Both the position numbers and the translations under genes were made by a program. The notes below the pieces were generated by a model. It made no database searches. It saw only the letters and a program-made list of their open reading frames with translations, and was not told the DNA's origin. DNA of 64,000 nt from Bacteroidales bacterium. GTDB lineage: Bacteria; Bacteroidota; Bacteroidia; Bacteroidales; UBA932. Below are positions 1 through 8,256 of the stretch, in pieces. The stretch is from positions 1 to 64,000 of the forward strand of contig JAFSOA010000005.1 in the NCBI GenBank assembly GCA_017447265.1, written 5' to 3'. Position 1 is the stretch's first letter, and each line of letters opens with the position of its first letter.

Positions 1-37
1 AAACGAATAGGAACAATCTTTGATTGTAATAAATGAT

Positions 38-181
38 ATGAAGAGATATCTGTTATTCAAGGCAATTCTTACGCTTCTTTTCATTTTCCCACATGAGACG
101 CTGGCGTTCTCTCCTGACGATACGCTTGTCTGTGGCGGAAGAACCTATGCCATTGGTGCCCCTAGAGATGTGATGAAATAA
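38..181 (+). CDS. Short exported peptide, unknown function
   Basis: A 47-residue reading frame starts at ATG 38 and ends at TAA 179-181. The first 23 or so residues form a plausible Sec signal peptide (Lys-Arg start, Leu/Phe/Ile core, then Ala-Phe-Ser), leaving a mature piece of only about 24 residues with a single Cys. A -7-like box (AATCTTTG, 15-22) lies 15 bases upstream, and a strong hairpin terminator follows the stop directly. Promoter-like box, signal peptide and terminator together argue for a real small gene, but it could also be the broken start of a longer exported protein. No family is recognised. Confidence 0.45.
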   Translation: MKRYLLFKAILTLLFIFPHETLAFSPDDTLVCGGRTYAIGAPRDVMK

Positions 182-222
182 AAAAAGCGGAGCCGTATCG
201 ATTGGGATACGGCTCCGTTTTT
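182..222. terminator. Bidirectional rho-independent terminator
   Basis: A 12-bp perfect stem (188-199 with 206-217) has a 6-base loop and is flanked by A-run and T-run, so it can work on both strands. It closes the small gene at 38-181 and lies beyond the truncated HMA tail that reads leftwards. Confidence 0.8.
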
Positions 223-238
223 CGGACTGTTCCCGACA

Positions 239-310
239 CTATTTCTTCTCTTCCGCGGGCTTGACCTCTTCGGCTTCGTAGCCGAGTTTTAAGATGGCGG
301 CGGCGAGTTT
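239..310 (-). pseudogene. Truncated 3' tail of an HMA-domain gene
   Basis: Read on the minus strand this stretch encodes a tail of about 23 residues ending in ...KLGYEAEEVKPAEEKK and a stop. It matches the end of the intact HMA protein at 1912-2232, with a handful of base differences and a 3-bp indel, and similarity stops abruptly near 310. It is a remnant, lying in the same orientation as the intact gene, so the ATPase gene at 377-1798 sits between two directly repeated HMA tails. Confidence 0.75.
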
Positions 311-334
311 TACCTCCACCCCAGAAAAGTGTTA

Positions 335-382
335 GATATCGGGCGAAAATCAACAAAAAATATTCAGTTTCGCCCGCTATTG
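335..382. repeat. Hairpin repeat, left copy, at ATPase 3' end
   Basis: GATA, two bases, GGGCGAAA, a T/A-rich loop, TTTCGCCC, two bases, TATT. The core stem is CGGGCGAAA (340-348) with TTTCGCCCG (368-376). The ATPase stop codon (TAG, 377-379 on the minus strand) lies in the right arm. The layout matches the hairpin at 1836-1882. Confidence 0.75.
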
Positions 383-1798
383 GAACAAATCGGCCATCGT
401 CACGACAGAATTGGCGGTATCGTGCCACATGTTCTTTGCAAGACCGTGAGTCGTAATGAGTGTGATGAAGATGCCTTTCCTGGTAGCAGTTGCCGTCTGG
501 AACAGTTCCATCCTGTGAAGCAACTTCATCGACTCATCTTTGGTTAGAGAATACTCACTAGCGGAATACTTGGCTTCGCAGAGGTTGATCATATTGTCAG
601 CTCGAGAGATAACGAGATCTATTTGCGCGCCCCCTGTAAGGTCATTACTGCGCCAGGAACAGTATTGCGTGAGGATGCGGTCAATACCAAGAGCGCTGAG
701 TATTTGCGGAATGTGCGCCATGGCAACGCGCTCAAAGGCGTGACCATACCAGTTGTTCTGGGCGGGAGTATTCAGCGTATGGGCCCAGTAATGAGCATCG
801 CTCTGTTTCTTGGCGGCGAAGGTGTGGTAGAAAATCGAGTAGAAATCGACCAACTGATAAATAGAACTGTTCGTGCGTACTTTCTTGCTGATGGTGTTGT
901 ACTCACGGATGAAGTCGCAGTTGACAAGGTCTTCGAGGATGTTTCCGAAGTGGCCGTTATTCTCCACCTTCAATTTCTCTGCAAGTTCTTTCCGGGTATA
1001 GCCTTTCTTGTTTGATGACAGGGCCTTGATAACAGCTTCGTATTTCTCCGATTCCTTGAATATGGATTTGTAGAGACGGCTATATTCCTTGGTGAGGGGT
1101 TTCTCCCCGCTGAAAAACAGCGCATCGATATTGTCCGTGAGACTCTGGTCTTTATTGAGCATTCCAAGATAATAAGGTATGCCACCAAGAGCCATATATG
1201 TCTGGAGGATATTGATATCAGGCCAAGTAAAACCGCTCTGGTGCAAGAATTCTCTGGTTTCTTTCAGCGTGAACGGGAGCAGATGCTTTTCGTGGGTAAT
1301 GCGGTTGTGTAGTCCGCCTCGATTATCGATGATGTTGCGGATGATCCAGGAGGTAGCACTTCCGCAGACAATCAAAAACAATTCTTTCTGTTTGCAACCC
1401 CAACTGTTCCAGAAGAAGTCCAAAGCCTTGACAAGACCAGATCTGGGTGTAGCAAGACAAGGGAGTTCATCGATGAACACGACCATCCGTTTCCCGTGGA
1501 CTTTCTTACTCTCCAGCAGTTGTCGGAGAGCTTCAAATGCTGACATCCAGGTACGAGGTTTGCGCCCTTTGTAACCGTACAATTTCAATGAGGTATGGAA
1601 TGCGGTGAGTTCTTCGTCCTTGGTCCCTTCTATGATACCCGTCGTGGAGAATGCATATTGCTCATCATATAGTGAATTAATGAGATAGGTTTTCCCTACA
1701 CGACGGCGACCATAGACGGCTATGAATTCCGGCTTTCCGGAAGAGTAGAAACGTTCAAATTCTTGTATCTCCGCATGGCGGCCTATGATGTCTTCCAT
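377..1798 (-). CDS. ATP-binding protein with C-terminal DUF234 (PD-(D/E)XK-like) domain
   Basis: The 473-residue protein belongs to the AAA-type 'archaeal ATPase' family common in Bacteroidales. Near the N-terminus is a Walker A (GRRRVGKTYLI), followed by a Walker B-like VVFIDELPCL and a sensor region (FLIVCGSATSW). A winged-helix part follows (KGYTRKELAEKLKVENNGHFGNIL), then a C-terminal DUF234 nuclease-like domain with QIDLVI and CEAKYS, the D...ExK pattern of PD-(D/E)XK folds. I chose ATG at 1798; an in-frame longer start at 1888 would begin inside a hairpin repeat. A minus-strand -7 box (TATATTTG, 1816-1823) is just upstream. The gene is visibly less GC-rich than its neighbours and is bracketed by paired hairpins, which suggests transfer as a unit. 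The cellular role of this family is not established. Confidence 0.85.
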   Translation of the reverse strand: MEDIIGRHAEIQEFERFYSSGKPEFIAVYGRRRVGKTYLINSLYDEQYAFSTTGIIEGTKDEELTAFHTSLKLYGYKGRKPRTWMSAFEALRQLLESKKVHGKRMVVFIDELPCLATPRSGLVKALDFFWNSWGCKQKELFLIVCGSATSWIIRNIIDNRGGLHNRITHEKHLLPFTLKETREFLHQSGFTWPDINILQTYMALGGIPYYLGMLNKDQSLTDNIDALFFSGEKPLTKEYSRLYKSIFKESEKYEAVIKALSSNKKGYTRKELAEKLKVENNGHFGNILEDLVNCDFIREYNTISKKVRTNSSIYQLVDFYSIFYHTFAAKKQSDAHYWAHTLNTPAQNNWYGHAFERVAMAHIPQILSALGIDRILTQYCSWRSNDLTGGAQIDLVISRADNMINLCEAKYSASEYSLTKDESMKLLHRMELFQTATATRKGIFITLITTHGLAKNMWHDTANSVVTMADLFQ

Positions 1799-1815
1799 AT
1801 GACTGATATTTTTTA

Positions 1816-1823
1816 CAAATATA
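1816..1823 (-). promoter_or_regulatory. -7 box for the ATPase gene
   Basis: TATATTTG on the minus strand, 17 bases before the ATG at 1798; it fits the Bacteroidetes TAnnTTTG consensus. Confidence 0.55.
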
Positions 1824-1835
1824 GTGAATTTGCGA

Positions 1836-1882
1836 GATAATGGGCGAAAGTGATTAATTTTTTCACACTTTCGCCCGCTATC
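1836..1882. repeat. Hairpin repeat, right copy, upstream of ATPase
   Basis: GATA, two bases, GGGCGAAAG (1842-1850), loop, CTTTCGCCC (1868-1876), two bases, TATC. It has the same architecture as the copy at 335-382, and the two copies bracket the ATPase gene and its promoter exactly. Confidence 0.75.
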
Positions 1883-1911
1883 CCGCATTTTCCGTAAGCG
1901 GATAGAGTAGG

Positions 1912-2232
1912 TTATTTCTTCTCCTCAGGCTTGACCTCTTCGGCTTCGTAGCCGAGTTTCACGATGGCGGCGGCGAGTTTCTCCTTGTCGGTCTTGGAGG
2001 CGTCGTACTTGATCCAGACGGTGCGTTCGTCGAGGTTGACTTTCATGTCTTTGATGCCTTTCTCATAGGGGAGGTTGGCTTCAACTTTCTTGACGCAGTT
2101 CTTGCAGTCGATGGTGGTGACGAAGGTCACTTCCTGGATGTCGGCGTTCTTTTTCTGTTTCTTGTCCTGGGCGAAAGCGGCGGTGCCGGCCATCAGGAGC
2201 AGGGTGAGGGTGAGGAATAAAAAGCGTTTCAT
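1912..2232 (-). CDS. Exported heavy-metal-associated (HMA) domain protein
   Basis: This 106-residue protein has a signal peptide (residues 1-21, ending AFAQ) and one HMA ferredoxin-like domain. The metal-binding loop is TIDCKNCVKKV, a CxxC in an altered context compared with the usual GMTCxxC. The C-terminus is Glu/Lys-rich. It is the last gene of a minus-strand operon, 21 bases after the TonB receptor. In Bacteroidetes such small periplasmic HMA proteins accompany metal-related TonB receptors, so I infer periplasmic Cu- or Hg-type metal handling. A degenerate second copy of its tail lies at 239-310. Confidence 0.85.
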   Translation of the reverse strand: MKRFLFLTLTLLLMAGTAAFAQDKKQKKNADIQEVTFVTTIDCKNCVKKVEANLPYEKGIKDMKVNLDERTVWIKYDASKTDKEKLAAAIVKLGYEAEEVKPEEKK

Positions 2233-2253
2233 GGGTGTATGAGTTTTGATTGA

Positions 2254-4599
2254 TTATTTCCAAAGTGTGTAGCGGAGGCCGATGTAGAACTTGCGGCCCA
2301 TGATGGGACCCCATACACTGCTGGCGTCGAAGACGTTCAGGCCAGGCTGGGACGAGCCGGGGGTGAGTTCGGCGGGATTGACGGCCCAGTAGGCCAGCGG
2401 ATAGTCGGCACCGATGATGGCGTGGTGCTGGCGGTAACCCAGGATGTTCTCGGCGCCTACATACACGTCGACGCCCTTGAACTTGCGGGTGACCTGGGCG
2501 TAGAACATCGGATAGACCGGCGAGGTCTCCATGCCCCAGGCTTCGGCCGCGTACTTCGGCAGGCGCATGGGGCCGTTGAGCTGGGCCGTGAAGTCGAAGG
2601 TCCATTTATTCATCGCCGTCGCGTACTGCAGGTTGAGCACGCCCTTGAAGCGGCTGGTCATCGGCCGCTCCACGAGGCCCTGGTTCAGCAGCGTCACCTT
2701 CGCGTCGGTGTAGCGGAAGGTGGCGGTGATGTTGAAGCGTTCGACGGGATCGACCGAGAAGTCCACCTGGTAGGTATTGGTGTAGGATTTTCCGTCCAGG
2801 TTGTAGAAACAGATCAGGGGTTCATTTAGTTCGTAATCGACAATGACCTGTTTGTTGAAATCATTGTGGAAGTAGTCGAAGCTCAGGTAGGTATCGGTGC
2901 CTTCCGCGCCGAAGGGCAGGTAGAAGGTCACGTTGCCGCCCCATGTCCAGGCGTCTTCCAGCAGGTCCAGCTCTTTCGAGAACAGGGATGATGAAGGGAA
3001 CTGGTCCTTGCCGGGAATGATAAAGGTCTTGGCCGTGGAGAAGATGCCCAGGTTGTCAGTGAAAATGTTGGCTGTGCGGTAGCCGCGGCCGCCGAGGGCG
3101 CGCAGCGTCAGCCAGTCGGCCGGCGACCAGCGGACATTGGCCCGCGGGGCGAAGAGCCAGCCGTGGAGGGAGTTGTACTGGAGGTTGAGGCCGCCCACGA
3201 ACGTGAACTTCTCGTCCACCGTGAGGTTGTATTCGCCGAAGACTGAGACGGCGTTTTCTTTACGGCTGTAGTCGAGCCAGGACCCCGGTGTTTTGTAATA
3301 ATCCGGGTACAGGTTGTGCAGGTCATAGCGGTAGGCCTGCTTGATGTCGTCGAACTGCCAGGTGGCACCGAATTCAATCCTGTGGTACTCGTTGATTTCG
3401 TTCTGGTAGATCAGGTTGGCGAAGGCCGAGTTCTGCTTGGCGTCGTAGTTCCGGATGCCGAAGAAGGAATTGAACTCGTGGTGGTTGAAATCGGCCACCA
3501 GGGCGATGTTGGCGTGGTTGTCTTCGGCAAGGGGCACGCCGATCTTGAGATAGCCGTTCGCGCTGCGGTTGATGATGCGGGAGCCCCAGATATTGTTGCT
3601 GAGGTTCTGGCTGTTGTCTTTCGTGGCCTCCATCTGGCCGCCGAGACGGTCGTCGTAGAGGAAGCGGCCGCCGAAGCGGATCTGCAAGCCGGTGGGCGCG
3701 TAGTAGAGCCAGCGGCTGGTGAAGTTGAGGTTGAGGTCCTGCGGCTCGTCGCGGAAGCCGTCCTGGTTGTGGTCCATTTTCGAGGCGGTGCCGCCCACGT
3801 GGGCCATGTTGATCATGCTCCACTTCTCGTTGAACTGGATGGCCGAGGCGATGTTGCCTTCGAACATGGCGTCGGTGCTGCCGTAGACCTGGACGAAGAG
3901 CGGGGTCTCGTCAGTGGGCTTGCGGTGCTCCATGTTGATCTGGCCGGTGATGGCCTCCAGTCCGTTGATCACGGACGAAGGGCCCTTGGCGATCTGGATG
4001 CTTTCGAGCCACTGGCCGGGTACGAACGACATGCCGAAGGGAGCGGCGATGCCACGCATCACGGGCCGGTTTTCGTCGAGCATCTGGGTGTAGGTGCCGG
4101 AGAGCCCCAGGAGCTTGATCTGGCGGGCGCCGGTCACGGCGTCGGAGAAGCCGACCGTGACGCTGGCGGAGTTTTCGAAGCTCTCGGCCAGGGCGCAGCA
4201 GGCCATCTTGCACAGGCCCGCCGCCGTGATGACTTCGGTCTTGATGCTCTTGAGCTTGGGCATGGTGGACTGCTGGGCGACAACTTTCGATGCGTCCAGG
4301 TCGTTCTCGCCGCTGAGGTAAAATTTCGCTTCGGCGGTGCCGGGCTCGACGACCACCGTGTCGCGGGTGTAGCCCACATAGGTGGCGATCAGCGTGGCGC
4401 GGCCGGTCAGTATCAGGGTGAATTCACCGTTCGCGTCGGTCTCGATGAGCTTCTCGCGCTCCATGTGGTAGACCTGGGCGAAGGGCAGGGGCTCGGTGCC
4501 GCCGTTCGGCTTCTGGTAATAGATGTAGCCGTGGAAATTTTGTGCAAGGGCCGGCACCAGGCTCAGGCACAAGGTTATGAATGGGAGGATTCTTCTCAT
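2254..4599 (-). CDS. TonB-dependent receptor, metal-linked
   Basis: At 781 residues this is a typical outer-membrane TonB receptor: signal peptide (1-19), a CarboxypepD_reg-like beta-sandwich (about 22-100), a plug domain (about 110-225, with VRG-like VMRGI, SIQIAKGPSSVINGLEAITGQIN) and a 22-strand barrel ending in ...FYIGLRYTLWK with a terminal aromatic. Early in the plug a CKMACCALAESF segment carries three Cys, a feature I associate with receptors next to HMA genes. It lies between the HYC_CC_PP gene and the HMA gene on the same strand. Substrate is inferred to be a metal or metal chelate, not shown. Confidence 0.9.
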   Translation of the reverse strand: MRRILPFITLCLSLVPALAQNFHGYIYYQKPNGGTEPLPFAQVYHMEREKLIETDANGEFTLILTGRATLIATYVGYTRDTVVVEPGTAEAKFYLSGENDLDASKVVAQQSTMPKLKSIKTEVITAAGLCKMACCALAESFENSASVTVGFSDAVTGARQIKLLGLSGTYTQMLDENRPVMRGIAAPFGMSFVPGQWLESIQIAKGPSSVINGLEAITGQINMEHRKPTDETPLFVQVYGSTDAMFEGNIASAIQFNEKWSMINMAHVGGTASKMDHNQDGFRDEPQDLNLNFTSRWLYYAPTGLQIRFGGRFLYDDRLGGQMEATKDNSQNLSNNIWGSRIINRSANGYLKIGVPLAEDNHANIALVADFNHHEFNSFFGIRNYDAKQNSAFANLIYQNEINEYHRIEFGATWQFDDIKQAYRYDLHNLYPDYYKTPGSWLDYSRKENAVSVFGEYNLTVDEKFTFVGGLNLQYNSLHGWLFAPRANVRWSPADWLTLRALGGRGYRTANIFTDNLGIFSTAKTFIIPGKDQFPSSSLFSKELDLLEDAWTWGGNVTFYLPFGAEGTDTYLSFDYFHNDFNKQVIVDYELNEPLICFYNLDGKSYTNTYQVDFSVDPVERFNITATFRYTDAKVTLLNQGLVERPMTSRFKGVLNLQYATAMNKWTFDFTAQLNGPMRLPKYAAEAWGMETSPVYPMFYAQVTRKFKGVDVYVGAENILGYRQHHAIIGADYPLAYWAVNPAELTPGSSQPGLNVFDASSVWGPIMGRKFYIGLRYTLWK

Positions 4600-4623
4600 G
4601 GTGTTTCTGTTGGGTTGATTATC

Positions 4624-4697
4624 AGATTCTTCGTCGGGCGGAAGCCCTCCTCAGAATGACAATACTTCGCTGTCATGCTGAGCGAAGCGAAGCATCT
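4624..4697. repeat. Dispersed palindromic repeat, inverted pair
   Basis: Two units in opposite orientation lie between the HYC_CC_PP gene and the TonB receptor: 4624-4660 (AGATTCTTCG ... CTCAGAATGAC) and 4672-4697 (GTCATGCTGAGCGAAG ... GCATCT). The same family recurs at 10085-10110, 27567-27655 and 35782-35871. Confidence 0.7.
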
Positions 4698-4701
4698 GGT
4701 A

Positions 4702-5112
4702 TCAGATCAACCAAACAGAAAGGAGGGAAAGGGCGGCGCGCTCCGGCAAGGGCGGGGCGTGCGAGATCTGCATGAGCAGGTGGGCGGGGAGCGTCTGTGC
4801 GAAGCAAGGCGTCTCGAAGACGAGGGGCAGGCCCGCGTCGGGCGCCCCGGCGGCGCGGTCGATGCCGCTGTCGCTGTCCTGCGCATCCGTGAGCACGTAG
4901 ACCTGCGTAGTGCAGCAGTCCTGATCGTGGTGATGGTCGTGGTCCGCGTCGTGGCTATGGTGGTGGATGGCCTCGCAGGAAACGTCGCCCAGCATCCAGA
5001 CAAAGTGCCGGCTCCCGTCTTCATGACAGGTGTGGATGCCGAAGCCCGCGTAGGAAAACACGTAGGCCAGGGCCAGCAGCAGGCAGCAGAAGAGTCTCGA
5101 TGCTTGTTTCAT
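4702..5112 (-). CDS. HYC_CC_PP-family His-rich exported protein
   Basis: The 136-residue protein has a signal peptide or N-terminal anchor (FCCLLLALAYVFSYAGFGI), a GIHTCHEDGS motif, a His-rich stretch with seven His in 15 residues (HHHSHDADHDHHHDQD), a CC pair and a late PP pair (HAPPLPE). These match the order of the Bacteroidetes HYC_CC_PP family, which is found beside TonB receptors and HMA proteins. The His/Asp/Cys content suggests periplasmic metal binding. I chose ATG at 5112; the in-frame start nine bases earlier is TTG. It is the first gene of the minus-strand metal operon and diverges from sppA. Confidence 0.75.
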   Translation of the reverse strand: MKQASRLFCCLLLALAYVFSYAGFGIHTCHEDGSRHFVWMLGDVSCEAIHHHSHDADHDHHHDQDCCTTQVYVLTDAQDSDSGIDRAAGAPDAGLPLVFETPCFAQTLPAHLLMQISHAPPLPERAALSLLSVWLI

Positions 5113-5117
5113 TGGAT

Positions 5118-5147
5118 GCAAAAATAAAGATTATTGACTATATTTGC
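5118..5147. promoter_or_regulatory. Divergent promoter region, sppA / metal operon
   Basis: On the plus strand TATATTTG (5139-5146) is a good -7 box 36 bases before the sppA ATG. On the minus strand TATTTTTGC (complement of 5118-5126) lies close before the ATG at 5112 and would give a very short leader. Confidence 0.55.
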
Positions 5148-5182
5148 AAAATACAACTCGTCAAATCATAATTAATTAGGAT

Positions 5183-6958
5183 ATGAAACCATTCTGGAAA
5201 GTCGTATTCGGCGGTTGCCTGGGTACCATCATTGCCTTTCTGCTTGTCAATCTCATTTTCTTCTGGGTCATCGGCGCGGCCGTATCTTCGATCGGGAAGG
5301 ATGCCGAGAAGCAGCCGGCCGTTCCCCGGAACGCCATCCTGAAGATCGATCTGAGCAATCCCATTGCGGAAAGGACCAAGGATGACGTCAGCTTCAATCT
5401 GCTGGCCGGCAGCGCCGACCTGTCGAAGAGCGTTTCGCTGCTCGATGCCGTGCAGGCACTCGAACTGGCCGCCGCGGATCCCCAGATCCGCTTCGTCTAC
5501 CTGAAGGCGGACGAGCTCAACATGGGTATCGCGCAGGCAGAGGAGTTCCGCAGCGCGCTGATGCGCTTCCGCGAGAGTGGCAAGCCCGTCATCTCCTACA
5601 GCCAGAATCTTTCCGGCGGGACCTATTACCTGGCTTCCGTCGCCGACAAGGTGATTCTCAATGCGTACGGCGACTGCTCGATCGTGGGCCTGAATTCCAT
5701 GCAGATCTACTACAAGGACCTGATCGACCACCTGGGCGTCGACATCCAGCTGATCCGCCACGGCAAGTATAAATCCGCCGGCGAGCCCTATATCAAGAGC
5801 GAAATGAGCCAGGAGAACCGTGAACAGTACGAGCAGATGCTTTCGAGCATCTGGGGCGTGATTGCGGAAGGCGTGGCCGCTTCGCGCAGCATCACGACCG
5901 AACAGCTCAACCACTGGATCGACAACCTGGCCATCTACAACGCCGAGGAAGCGAAAAAGGCCGGCCTGGTCGACGAACTCTGGTACGACGACCAGGTGCG
6001 CGACTATTTCTGCACGCTTTGCGACGTGAAGAAAGCCAAGAACCTGCGCTACGTCTCGTTGAGCGATTATGCGAAGGCCCGTGTGAAGGCCAACTACCGC
6101 GCCAAGGAAAAGATCGCCGTGCTCTATGCGGACGGCGAGATCGTGATGGACGACGACGGGATGGGCACCATCGGCAACAAATTCGCCCGCCAGATCGCCC
6201 AGGTCCGTCAGGACTCTTCGATCAAGGCCGTGGTATTCCGCGTCAACAGCCCGGGCGGCAGCGTCCAGGCTTCCGCCGCCATCGAGCGGGAGATCGAACT
6301 GCTGAAAGCCTGCAAGCCCGTGGTCGCCAGCTATGGCGAATATGCGGCGTCGGGCGGCTACTGGATCAGCTGCAACGCCGACAAGATCTTCTCCGACCGG
6401 AGCACGCTCACCGGCTCGATCGGTGTCTTCGGCCTGATTCCGAGTTTCGGGCGGGCTCTCAAGAAGAACGTGCACCTGAATGTCTATGAGGTGTCCACCC
6501 ACAAGCATGGCTCGCTGGCCAATGGCATGAATCCGCTCGACGCGGAGGAAGAAGCCACCATGCAAAAGACGATTGATGAGACCTACGAGGACTTCGTGGG
6601 ACGCGTGGCAGCCGGACGCGGCATGTCGACCGATGCGGTCGACGCCATCGCGCAGGGCCGCGTGTGGGCTGGCGCCGATGCCATCAAGATCGGCCTGGTC
6701 GACGAACTGGGCGGCCTGACCGACGCCATCCGCTATGCGGCCTCGATGGTCTCGCTCGAAAACTATCGTCTGGTCGAATATCCGGAAGTTCCCTCGCTGT
6801 ATGACCAGCTGCTCTCCTCGATGTCCGAAGAGGTTACCGAACAGGATATCCGGGCCGGCTGGAAGAACCATGCCGCCCGGGTCAGCCAGTGGCTGCTCGG
6901 CCTGCGCGGCCCGGAAATGGCCGCCCGGATGGACAATATCGTGATCGTCCTTCAATAA
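5183..6958 (+). CDS. sppA: Signal peptide peptidase SppA, 67K type
   Basis: The 591-residue membrane protease degrades leftover signal peptides. One N-terminal membrane anchor (residues 8-32) is followed by two tandem peptidase-S49 domains, the long form. The catalytic Lys is expected in the first domain (RHGKYKSAGEPY) and the nucleophilic Ser in the second (GEYAASGGYWIS); both are present. The second domain also shows the conserved VNSPGGSVQASAAIEREI segment. A -7 box lies at 5139-5146. The stop overlaps the next start by one base (TAATG, 6956-6960), so it is probably co-transcribed with the secreted proteins that follow. Confidence 0.95.
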   Translation: MKPFWKVVFGGCLGTIIAFLLVNLIFFWVIGAAVSSIGKDAEKQPAVPRNAILKIDLSNPIAERTKDDVSFNLLAGSADLSKSVSLLDAVQALELAAADPQIRFVYLKADELNMGIAQAEEFRSALMRFRESGKPVISYSQNLSGGTYYLASVADKVILNAYGDCSIVGLNSMQIYYKDLIDHLGVDIQLIRHGKYKSAGEPYIKSEMSQENREQYEQMLSSIWGVIAEGVAASRSITTEQLNHWIDNLAIYNAEEAKKAGLVDELWYDDQVRDYFCTLCDVKKAKNLRYVSLSDYAKARVKANYRAKEKIAVLYADGEIVMDDDGMGTIGNKFARQIAQVRQDSSIKAVVFRVNSPGGSVQASAAIEREIELLKACKPVVASYGEYAASGGYWISCNADKIFSDRSTLTGSIGVFGLIPSFGRALKKNVHLNVYEVSTHKHGSLANGMNPLDAEEEATMQKTIDETYEDFVGRVAAGRGMSTDAVDAIAQGRVWAGADAIKIGLVDELGGLTDAIRYAASMVSLENYRLVEYPEVPSLYDQLLSSMSEEVTEQDIRAGWKNHAARVSQWLLGLRGPEMAARMDNIVIVLQ

Positions 6959-8250
6959 TGCAGAAAATGAAACAGATGCATGGCTTCTGGCTGGCGCTTG
7001 CCGTCGTGCTCCTGGCCCTGCCGGTGCCGGCCCAGACGCGCCATGCCTCCGCCAACCAGGGCAAGGTCTGGTATGTGAGCCAGGGCAGCGGTTCCAACCG
7101 GAACGACGGTACGCGTGAGAATCCGCTCAAGAACATCCAGAAAGCCATCGACATGGCCGCCTCCGGCGACGTGATCTGCGTGGCGGAAGGCAATTATTAC
7201 GGGCTGCTCAACTGCGGCTACATCAAGGTCAACAAAGGCGTCTCCATCATCGGCGGTTATTCGGCCGACTTCTCGGAACGCGACTTCCTGCAATACAGGA
7301 CGCTCATCCAGCCGACCGCTACCTCGAACGGCACGCTCCAGGGGCAGGGCACCGTCCAGATCCATGTGCTGCAGAGCGGCACGCTCGTCGAACTGGACGG
7401 CCTGATCATGGACCGCGGCAACTCGGTGGCGTATGACCGGAATGGCGAAGGAAAGCCCGCCGGGGTCGAAACGGGAATGATGTGCCCGATCGGCTCGGCC
7501 GGCAAAGGTGCGCCGGGTGTCCCCGAAGACCAGTTCCATACCGCCGAGACGGCGATCGTGCACATCAATACGGGCTCCCGCTGCGATGTGACCATCCGCA
7601 ACTGCGCGTTTCTCAACGGTCCGTATTATGGCCTGACCGGGTCCACCTTCGGCACGAAGGTGACCGTGGACAACTGCATTTTCGTGAACATCCGCATGGC
7701 GGCCGTAGAGTTGCGCGGCGCTTCCGCGACGAACAACAGCCAGACGGTCTTCACCCACAATACCGTGCTCTTCAGCTGGTCGCGTCTCCGTGACCTGCAT
7801 GACATGGGCTACGGCTACCGCTACATGCCTCGCAACGACACGAAGTTCGACCGCAACATCGTCGGCTGCAGCGTTTTTGCTGCGCTCGACCGGACGCATG
7901 TGGACAATCCGCCCGCTAGGGAGGAAGAGCGTGTGACCACCTGCGAACATTCGCTGTTCTTCCTCAACCGCCAGGCCGATCTCGTCCTGCCCGGCGGCGG
8001 CACGTTCCTGCGGGTCCGCGTCGATGACTTCGAAGATGTGGAACAGCTGGCTGAAGTGTCTGACAATGAGGATGTCGACGACCCGGAAAAGCTGTTCGGC
8101 GACGCCATTGACAAAGCCTATCTCAAAGGGTTCCGGCAGGTGACCGCCGACAAGCCGGAAGGGAAGATGTTCGCCAACCACTATCCCGTGGAAGAAGCGC
8201 TGAAACTCTTCGGCGCCGTGGAAAAATACGGTGCACAGAAGCCGGAATAA
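6958..8250 (+). CDS. Secreted right-handed beta-helix protein
   Basis: This 430-residue protein has a signal peptide ending near VPAQT. After it comes KVWYVSQGSGSNRNDGTRENPLKNIQKAIDMAASGDVICVAEGNY, the opening of parallel beta-helix (pectate-lyase-like, DUF1565-type) proteins. Repeated rungs follow, with xVxIxNCxF-like strings (VTIRNCAFLN, VTVDNCIFVN). No catalytic lyase or hydrolase residues can be assigned from sequence alone. I chose ATG 6958, overlapping the sppA stop; ATGs at 6967 and 6976 are alternatives. It ends 6 bases before the GH9 gene, which suggests a joint role in carbohydrate or surface processing. Confidence 0.75.
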   Translation: MQKMKQMHGFWLALAVVLLALPVPAQTRHASANQGKVWYVSQGSGSNRNDGTRENPLKNIQKAIDMAASGDVICVAEGNYYGLLNCGYIKVNKGVSIIGGYSADFSERDFLQYRTLIQPTATSNGTLQGQGTVQIHVLQSGTLVELDGLIMDRGNSVAYDRNGEGKPAGVETGMMCPIGSAGKGAPGVPEDQFHTAETAIVHINTGSRCDVTIRNCAFLNGPYYGLTGSTFGTKVTVDNCIFVNIRMAAVELRGASATNNSQTVFTHNTVLFSWSRLRDLHDMGYGYRYMPRNDTKFDRNIVGCSVFAALDRTHVDNPPAREEERVTTCEHSLFFLNRQADLVLPGGGTFLRVRVDDFEDVEQLAEVSDNEDVDDPEKLFGDAIDKAYLKGFRQVTADKPEGKMFANHYPVEEALKLFGAVEKYGAQKPE

Positions 8251-8256
8251 GAGCGT

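Noticed and set aside
3316-4659. 447-codon plus-strand frame opposite the TonB receptor
   Set aside because: Val/Glu/Gly-rich shadow, and it runs through the receptor promoter region.
5138-6955. 605-codon antisense frame opposite sppA
   Set aside because: A shadow of high-GC codon use; no ribosome-binding site or domain, while the plus strand encodes full SppA.
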